NCBI RefSeq assembly: GCF_000783395.1
Contig: NZ_JSFK01000023.1
Span: 1 to 64,000 of the forward strand
DNA length: 64,000 nt
Direction of reading: 5' to 3'
Source: Pseudomonas chlororaphis
GTDB lineage: Bacteria; Pseudomonadota; Gammaproteobacteria; Pseudomonadales; Pseudomonadaceae
In this document: positions 58,978 through 64,000 of the stretch, piece after piece
Numbering within the stretch: the stretch's first letter is position 1
How the letters are laid out: each line of letters begins with the position of its first letter
Notes under the pieces: model-generated
The model's database searches: none
What the model was told of the DNA's origin: nothing
The model's input: only the letters and a program-made list of their open reading frames with translations
Program-made: the position numbers and the translations under genes

Positions 58978-59253
58978 CTATCGGCACTTCGCCAACACCA
59001 CCTGACAGGTATCCGGCGTCCCCCCGGAGCGACCGGCATAACGAATACAGTTGTTCATCGACTTCTGCCGGGCCATGTTCAGACTGGAGCCCCAGGCCAG
59101 ACCGCCCTCGCCGACCGACGGCAAGGCTTTGGCGTAGCAGGCGTCCCCAACGCCGGAGGGCGGATAATGTTTGCGGCTTGAGCAGCCTGCCGTCAGCGCC
59201 AGGCTGAGGGCGATCAAGGTGAGTAAAACCCCACGCGAGCATCGGTTAATCAT
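58978..59253 (-). CDS. Small lipoprotein
   Basis: 91 residues. The N-terminus MINRCSRGVLLTLIALSLAL ends in the lipobox TAGC, followed by SSRKHYPPSG. The mature part contains five Cys (DACYAK, NNCIRYAG, DTCQVVLAKCR), probably disulfide-bonded in the periplasm. AGGTGG precedes the ATG; a GTG start 20 codons earlier is unlikely. No known domain was recognised. Confidence 0.7.
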   Translation of the reverse strand: MINRCSRGVLLTLIALSLALTAGCSSRKHYPPSGVGDACYAKALPSVGEGGLAWGSSLNMARQKSMNNCIRYAGRSGGTPDTCQVVLAKCR

Positions 59254-59390
59254 CGCATTCCACCTGTCGCCAAAGGGGCCGTGACCTACAGAGTCTAGCC
59301 CCCTCAACTGCACAATTCTTCTAAACGTCGAAGCCCATTGCGCGGTATTTTATGGGGCCGCACCTTTCAATGGCGAACACTGGAGCCTTC

Positions 59391-60227
59391 GTGGATAAAC
59401 GCAACTGGATCGAGCTGTCCCAGGATGTCGACACCGGGATTGAATCGATTCGTGCTCACTTCGAGGGGCATGCCTACGATCCACACTGGCATGACAGTTT
59501 TCTCGTCGGCGTCACCGAGCAAGGTGTACAGCAATTCAATTGCCGTCGCGTACGCCATCGCAGTACGCCGGGCAATGTGTTCCTGCTGGAGCCGGGGGAA
59601 ATTCATGACGGCCTGGCGCCGACCGAGGACGGTTTCACCTATTCGATGCTCTACCTCGATCCGCATTGGCTTGAGCGTGAAATGCACGCGCTGTTCGAAG
59701 ATGCACCGTCCGACAGCCAGCCCGGTTTTGCCGACACGCTGAGTCAGGATCCGCGTTTGGCTACTGCGATCAATCAGGCCTTCCATGCGCTGCATGACGG
59801 TGATTTACGCATCGTCCGCCAGACCGCCATAGACGCTCTGCTGGGTTCGCTCACAGGCCATCTCGCCTGGCGCAAACGGCAGGAATTCGATCCGCGCCTG
59901 CCGCTGGTGGCGCAACTGGCGCGGGATTATCTGCACGCGCATACCTATGAAGATATCGGTCTCGATGATCTCGCACAGGTATGCGGGGTCGACCGTTTTC
60001 GTCTCAGCCGCGCCTTCAAGTCGGCTTTTGGCCTGGCGCCGCACGCTTATCTGATCCAGTTGCGCCTGGCCAAGGCGCGGCAGTTACTGGCCCGGGGTGA
60101 AACGCCGGCGCAGGTCGCCAGCGTGCTCGGTTTTGCTGATCAGAGTCACCTTGGGCGCTGGTTCCGCCGGGCCTACCAACTTACCCCCGCCGACTACCGC
60201 AAGCGCTGCTCAAACCTTCCAGACTGA
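59391..60227 (+). CDS. AraC-family regulator
   Basis: 278 residues from a GTG with GGAG close upstream (VDKRNWIELSQD); ATGs at 59352 and 59370 are in-frame alternatives without good ribosome sites. The N-terminal cupin (HFEGHAYDPHWHDSFLVGVTEQG, LLEPGEIHDG) binds the signal. The C-terminal HTH covers IGLDDLAQVCGVDRFRLSRAFKSAFG and PAQVASVLGFADQSHLGRWFRR. It lies 54 bases before a LysE exporter gene on the same strand, so the exporter is its likely target. Confidence 0.9.
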   Translation: MDKRNWIELSQDVDTGIESIRAHFEGHAYDPHWHDSFLVGVTEQGVQQFNCRRVRHRSTPGNVFLLEPGEIHDGLAPTEDGFTYSMLYLDPHWLEREMHALFEDAPSDSQPGFADTLSQDPRLATAINQAFHALHDGDLRIVRQTAIDALLGSLTGHLAWRKRQEFDPRLPLVAQLARDYLHAHTYEDIGLDDLAQVCGVDRFRLSRAFKSAFGLAPHAYLIQLRLAKARQLLARGETPAQVASVLGFADQSHLGRWFRRAYQLTPADYRKRCSNLPD

Positions 60228-60281
60228 TCCACAACGACTGGCGATCATGGCTTCCTGTGTTTACTTCCAAGGAATCCGCCC

Positions 60282-60878
60282 GTGGCGTCATTATTGCCCT
60301 TCCTGCTGTTTGCTTTCGTTGCCTCGATCACGCCGGGGCCGACCAATATTCTGGTGTTGAGCCACAGTTCGCGCCAAGGCTTGCTCGCCACGCTGCCAAT
60401 CATTTTTGGCGCCTGCGCGGCGGCGGCACTGATTGTATTGGTGGTCGGCCTCGGTGCCGGCGAAACCTTGCTGCGCTACCCGCGTGTGCAGCAAGCGATG
60501 GCCTGGGGCGGTGTACTCTGGCTGAGTTGGCTGGCGTGGCAGATCTTTCGCAGCGCGCCGCCATCGCTGAATCCGGTCGATACACAGGAGGAAGGTTTCA
60601 GCGTGCTGGGCGCCGCCATGTTGCAACTGGTCAACCCCAAGGTGTGGATGATGGCTGTGGCGGTGGTCAGCGTGTTTGTCGGCGGTGGTGACAAGACCTT
60701 GCGACTGCTGGTGCTGTCGCTGGCGTTTTTGCTGGTGTCATTGCCGTGCATGACGTTGTGGGCGTTGCTGGGTGTGGGCAGTGCGCGGTTGATGGGATCG
60801 CCCAGGGCGTTCAAGCGGATGAACGCGGCACTGGCGTTGTTGTTGCTGCTCTCGGCATGGCTGACTGTCCTGGCTTAA
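60282..60878 (+). CDS. LysE/RhtB-family exporter
   Basis: 198 residues with six helices. FAFVASITPGPTNILVLSHSSRQG at the start is the conserved first repeat of the family, and LQLVNPKVWMMAVAVVSVF the second. It probably exports an amino acid or derivative out of the cytoplasm. The start is a GTG with AAGGAA seven to eight bases upstream. It is paired with the preceding AraC gene. Confidence 0.9.
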   Translation: MASLLPFLLFAFVASITPGPTNILVLSHSSRQGLLATLPIIFGACAAAALIVLVVGLGAGETLLRYPRVQQAMAWGGVLWLSWLAWQIFRSAPPSLNPVDTQEEGFSVLGAAMLQLVNPKVWMMAVAVVSVFVGGGDKTLRLLVLSLAFLLVSLPCMTLWALLGVGSARLMGSPRAFKRMNAALALLLLLSAWLTVLA

Positions 60879-60885
60879 CGCCCTC

Positions 60886-60968
60886 GTAGGAGCTGCCGAA
60901 GGCTGCGATCTTTTGGTTTTGTTTTTTAAGATCAAGATCAAAAGATCGCAGCCTTCGGCAGCTCCTAC
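60886..60968. repeat. GTAGGAGCTGCCGAAGG-type hairpin repeat
   Basis: GTAGGAGCTGCCGAAGGCTG and its inverted copy enclose a short AT-rich loop (GATCTTTTGG...CAAAAGATC), giving one very long stem. It lies between the convergent LysE and AraC genes and can serve as a bidirectional transcription end. This is a frequent repeat type in some fluorescent pseudomonads. Confidence 0.85.
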
Positions 60969-60990
60969 ATAGCGCTTCAATACCATTTCA

Positions 60991-61761
60991 TCAGGGTGAG
61001 GTGGCCTGCCGGTACTCACGCGGCGTAAACCCGGTCGACGCCTTGAACTGCCGAGTGAAGGCGCTGTGATCGGTATAGCCGCATTGCAACGCCACATCGG
61101 TAATCGGCAAGTCGGTGTGCAGCAAGCGGTGCGCGTGTTCGAGGCGCACTTTCTGGATCATCTGCCGTGGCGTCAGGTGGAACACCCGTTTGCAGTAACG
61201 CTCCAGTTGCGCGACTGAAATACCGGCGATGCGCGTCAGTTCACCGAGGGTCACGCGGCGATTGAAGTTCGCGCGGATATGCTCATCGACAGCCGCTAGC
61301 CGCTCGAATGCCGGGTGCGTTTCACTGGCCGATTGCAGATCAACCGAGATTCCCGCCAGACCAATAATGACCCCGTCACGGTTGTACAGCGGCTGCTTGT
61401 GCGTCAGGCACCAGCCCGGTTCGCGACTGCCGTACAGATGCAGTTCCAGCTGATCCTCCAGCACAAAGCCCTCCTCCAGCACTTTGCGATCCTGCTCGGT
61501 GTAGCCCGGCCCGAGTTGCGCCGGGAACACTTGCGCACTGGTTTTGCCGAGCAACGGGCGTAAATCCTTCAGGCCACAGCGCTGCACCAGCGTGCGGTTG
61601 GCGAGCACGTAACGGGCCTGCACATCCTTGATGAAAATCGCCGCATTGGGGATCACATCGAGCATCGGCAACAACAGCGCGGCGCCGCCCAAGAGTTCCT
61701 CCAGTGTCTGCGGACGCTGGCCATTCATGCCTTGAGCCAGGATCGAAAACGCCTGCTGCAT
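60991..61761 (-). CDS. PAS-AraC transcriptional regulator of the hydroxyproline locus
   Basis: 256 residues. The N-terminal PAS-like domain (MLDVIPNAAIFIKDVQARYVLANRTLVQRCG, PLLGKTSAQVFP, GREPGW-like GSREPGWCLTHKQPLYNRDGVIIGLAGISVD; about 30-145) is fused to an AraC HTH domain (VTLGELTRIAGISVAQLERYCKRVF, ITDVALQCGYTDHSAFTRQF). The ATG at 61761 is used; the codon before is TTG. It is divergent from a permease and an epimerase gene, which are probably its targets. Confidence 0.88.
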   Translation of the reverse strand: MQQAFSILAQGMNGQRPQTLEELLGGAALLLPMLDVIPNAAIFIKDVQARYVLANRTLVQRCGLKDLRPLLGKTSAQVFPAQLGPGYTEQDRKVLEEGFVLEDQLELHLYGSREPGWCLTHKQPLYNRDGVIIGLAGISVDLQSASETHPAFERLAAVDEHIRANFNRRVTLGELTRIAGISVAQLERYCKRVFHLTPRQMIQKVRLEHAHRLLHTDLPITDVALQCGYTDHSAFTRQFKASTGFTPREYRQATSP

Positions 61762-61992
61762 CAAACAACCCCCACCTAACGTGAATGGACAAAGCGCCCG
61801 CCATGCGGCCTTCGCGTGCAGATTGCAGCATCGCTCAAGACCTGTCGAGGGCCACGTTTCGCCAGCGCTATTGTGCTGATTTCGTCATCGAAGCCACCAC
61901 AAAACATCAATCGCCCCACCGTTGATGAGTTCAAAGTCTGGCCGTCCGAGTGACACAACTGCCTATCCAATAACTCACAAGAAGGCGATGCC

Positions 61993-63618
61993 ATGTCAGG
62001 CCAAGGCAAGTTCAAAAAGCAGCTTTCACTGATCGACCTCACATTTATCGGGCTGGGGGCGATCTTCGGTTCCGGCTGGTTGTTCGCGGCCAGTCATGTG
62101 TCCGCCATTGCCGGGCCGGCGGGAATTTTTTCCTGGCTGCTGGGCGGTTTTGCCGTGTTGTTGCTGGGCATCGTTTACTGCGAGCTGGGCGCGGCATTAC
62201 CGCGTGCCGGCGGTGTGGTGCGTTACCCGGTTTACTCCCACGGGCCGCTGCTTGGCTACTTGATGGGCTTTATCACCCTGATTGCGTTTTCCAGTCTGGT
62301 GGCGATCGAAGTGGTTGCCTCGCGCCAATACGCGGCGGCGTGGTTTCCCGGTCTGACCAAGGCTGGCACTGGCGACCCGACGATTCTGGGCTGGATGGTG
62401 CAGTTCGGTCTGCTCTGCATTTTCTTCCTGCTCAACTACCGCAGCGTGAAAACCTTCGCCAAGGCCAACAATCTGGTCAGCGTGTTCAAGTTCATCGTGC
62501 CGTTGCTGGTGATCGGTGTGCTGTTCACCTTCTTCAAACCGGCCAACTTCCACGTGCAGGGTTTCGCCCCGTTCGGCTTGTCCGGTATCGAAATGGCGGT
62601 GTCGGCGGGCGGTGTGATTTTCGCTTACCTGGGGCTGACGCCGATCATCTCGGTGGCCAGTGAAGTGAAGAATCCACAGCGCACCATTCCCATCGCACTG
62701 ATCCTCTCGGTGCTGCTGTCGACGTTGATTTATGTGCTGCTGCAAATGGCCTTTCTCGGCAGCATCCCGACGGAAATGCTCGCCAATGGCTGGGCCGGTA
62801 TCAGCAAGGAATTTTCCCTGCCGTACCGCGACATCGCACTGGCACTGGGTGTGGGTTGGCTGGCGTATCTGGTCGTAGCCGACGCGGTGATCTCGCCGAG
62901 CGGCTGCGGCAACATCTACATGAACGCGACCCCGCGAGTGATCTACGGCTGGGCGCAGACCGGCACCTTCTTCAAGGTCTTCACCCATATCGATGAGAAG
63001 TCTGGCATCCCGCGCCCGGCGCTGTGGCTGACTTTCGCCCTGTCGGTGTTCTGGACCCTGCCGTTCCCGTCGTGGGAAGCGCTGATCAGCGTGGTCTCCG
63101 CCGCGCTGGTGTTGAGCTACGCCGTGGCGCCCGTGTCCGTGGCTGCGCTGCGCCGCAATGCGCCAGACATGCCGCGCCCGTTCCGGGTCAAGTGCATGGG
63201 CGTGCTCGGGCCGGTGTCGTTCATCATCGCCGCGCTGATCGTCTACTGGTCGGGCTGGAACACCGTGTCGTGGCTGCTCGGCCTGCAGATCCTGATGTTC
63301 GTGGTGTACTTGCTCTGCGGTCGTTTTGTGCCGACCGCGCACCTCAATCTGGCCAGCCAAGTGCGCTCCTCGGCGTGGCTGATCGCCTTCTACGCGGTGA
63401 CCATCGTGCTGTCGAAACTCGGCACCTTCGGTGGCCTGGGCATCCTCGCTCATCCGTTCGACACCATCGTGGTCGCTGCTTGCGCCACCGGCATTTATTA
63501 CTGGGGCGCCGCGACCGGTGTGCCGGCGCATCTGCTGCGTCTGGAAGAGGACGATGAGGAAAGCGAAGTCGCCGCCCCCGCCTCGACCGTGGCTGCGCGC
63601 CCTGCCGGCGCCTACTGA
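61993..63618 (+). CDS. APC-family permease of the hydroxyproline locus
   Basis: 541 residues with about twelve to fourteen helices. GLGAIFGSGWLFAASHVSAIAGPAG is the conserved first-helix motif of APC transporters, and YCELGAALPRAGGVVRYPVYSHG the second. A polar C-terminal tail (EEDDEESE) is cytoplasmic. It lies 22 bases before the 4-hydroxyproline epimerase gene, so hydroxyproline or a related compound is the likely substrate (inference from context). The 231 bases before it hold the control region shared with the PAS-AraC gene. Confidence 0.88.
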   Translation: MSGQGKFKKQLSLIDLTFIGLGAIFGSGWLFAASHVSAIAGPAGIFSWLLGGFAVLLLGIVYCELGAALPRAGGVVRYPVYSHGPLLGYLMGFITLIAFSSLVAIEVVASRQYAAAWFPGLTKAGTGDPTILGWMVQFGLLCIFFLLNYRSVKTFAKANNLVSVFKFIVPLLVIGVLFTFFKPANFHVQGFAPFGLSGIEMAVSAGGVIFAYLGLTPIISVASEVKNPQRTIPIALILSVLLSTLIYVLLQMAFLGSIPTEMLANGWAGISKEFSLPYRDIALALGVGWLAYLVVADAVISPSGCGNIYMNATPRVIYGWAQTGTFFKVFTHIDEKSGIPRPALWLTFALSVFWTLPFPSWEALISVVSAALVLSYAVAPVSVAALRRNAPDMPRPFRVKCMGVLGPVSFIIAALIVYWSGWNTVSWLLGLQILMFVVYLLCGRFVPTAHLNLASQVRSSAWLIAFYAVTIVLSKLGTFGGLGILAHPFDTIVVAACATGIYYWGAATGVPAHLLRLEEDDEESEVAAPASTVAARPAGAY

Positions 63619-63640
63619 AATCACCTAAAGGAATCTATTC

Positions 63641-64000
63641 ATGAAAGAACTACACGTCATTGATTCCCACACCGGCGGTGAACCCACGCGTCTGGTGATA
63701 ACAGGCTTTCCGAATCTGCCCGGCAACAGCATGGTGGAAAAACGCGATGCGCTACGCACTCAGCATGATCAATGGCGCCGCGCCTGCCTGCTGGAACCGC
63801 GCGGCAACGATGTGCTGGTCGGCGCCCTGTATTGCGAGCCGGTCTCAGCGGACGCCACTTGCGGAGTGATCTTCTTCAACAACGCCGGTTATCTGGGCAT
63901 GTGCGGCCACGGCACCATCGGCCTGATCAACTCGTTGCATTACCTGGGGCGAATCGAACCGGGCGTACACAAGATCGACACGCCTGTCGGCCCGGTCAGC
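63641..64000 (+). CDS. 4-hydroxyproline 2-epimerase (N-terminal part, cut by window end)
   Basis: The first 120 residues of a proline-racemase-fold enzyme. MKELHVIDSHTGGEPTRLVI and FFNNAGYLGMCGHGTIGLIN are diagnostic, with Cys88 in MCGHGT as the first catalytic thiol. It converts trans-4-hydroxy-L-proline to cis-4-hydroxy-D-proline, the first step of bacterial hydroxyproline breakdown. AAAGGAA lies before the ATG. The second catalytic Cys is outside the window; a plain proline racemase cannot be fully excluded. Confidence 0.9.
   Translation, partial: MKELHVIDSHTGGEPTRLVITGFPNLPGNSMVEKRDALRTQHDQWRRACLLEPRGNDVLVGALYCEPVSADATCGVIFFNNAGYLGMCGHGTIGLINSLHYLGRIEPGVHKIDTPVGPVS

Noticed and set aside
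62197..63624. Leftward open frame of 475 codons opposite the APC permease
   Set aside because: It is rich in Arg/His/Gln without any family resemblance and lies wholly antisense to a well-supported transporter.

Overview
The window looks like a chromosomal segment of a Pseudomonas of the fluorescens group. Evidence: GC-rich coding sequence with short gaps, families typical of that genus (BenR-controlled ben-cat genes, FecI/FecR/TonB receptor units, a DUF3772 MscS channel, a hydroxyproline locus), and several Pseudomonas intergenic repeat types (REP/REPIN-like GTGGGAGC pairs, CCCTCACCC doublets, GTAGGAGCTGCCGAAGG hairpins). No rRNA, tRNA, IS element, prophage or CRISPR array was seen.

Layout. 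0-6.2 kb: small DCC and DUF2269 proteins, a saccharopine-dehydrogenase-like enzyme and a large autotransporter. 6.4-10.5 kb: a FecI-FecR-TonB receptor surface-signalling unit with a Fur-like box. 10.5-14.1 kb: a cobalamin riboswitch followed by a tightly overlapping BtuB-like receptor, thin ferredoxin and binding protein. 14.1-23.9 kb: single metabolic genes (FAD oxidoreductase, MocR regulator, PanB, GNAT, phytanoyl-CoA dioxygenase-like, a two-domain methyltransferase, a CigR-like protein, a VOC protein and a secreted Cif-like epoxide hydrolase). 23.9-25.3 kb: a decayed patch of gene fragments and an orphan ORF. 25.3-33.7 kb: EamA/AraC pair, methyltransferase, an old-yellow-enzyme/SDR/NTF2/SRPBCC cluster with a candidate TetR-type operator, a dicarboxylate/amino-acid symporter, and a VOC/LysR divergent pair. 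33.8-41.3 kb: a small exported repeat protein, MscS channel, DUF3574 lipoprotein, a 36-bp tandem repeat inside an inverted repeat doublet, and an overlapping TonB receptor/APC permease pair.

41.7-49.4 kb is a leftward transport cluster: 2OG-Fe(II) oxygenase, Met-type ABC transporter (binding protein, ATPase, permease), a ribose-type ABC transporter, and a molybdopterin enzyme. 49.8-57.1 kb is a complete benzoate-to-catechol-to-ring-cleavage pathway, benABCD-catBCA, under BenR, with two near-perfect BenR/XylS half-sites in front of benA. 58-64 kb: MarR-GNAT fusion, lipoprotein, AraC/LysE pair, and the start of a hydroxyproline locus (PAS-AraC regulator, permease, epimerase cut by the window end).

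The most interesting unexplained structure is between benR and the MarR-GNAT gene (57.34-57.95 kb). A 32-codon amphipathic peptide with a Shine-Dalgarno sequence buried in a hairpin lies leftward, and a divergent ~84-nt terminator-ended RNA lies to its right. The predicted 5' end of that RNA is perfectly complementary over 19 nt to the peptide's mRNA leader. This is the layout of type I toxin-antitoxin loci such as tisB/istR and zorO/orzO, and I do not recognise the peptide as any described member.
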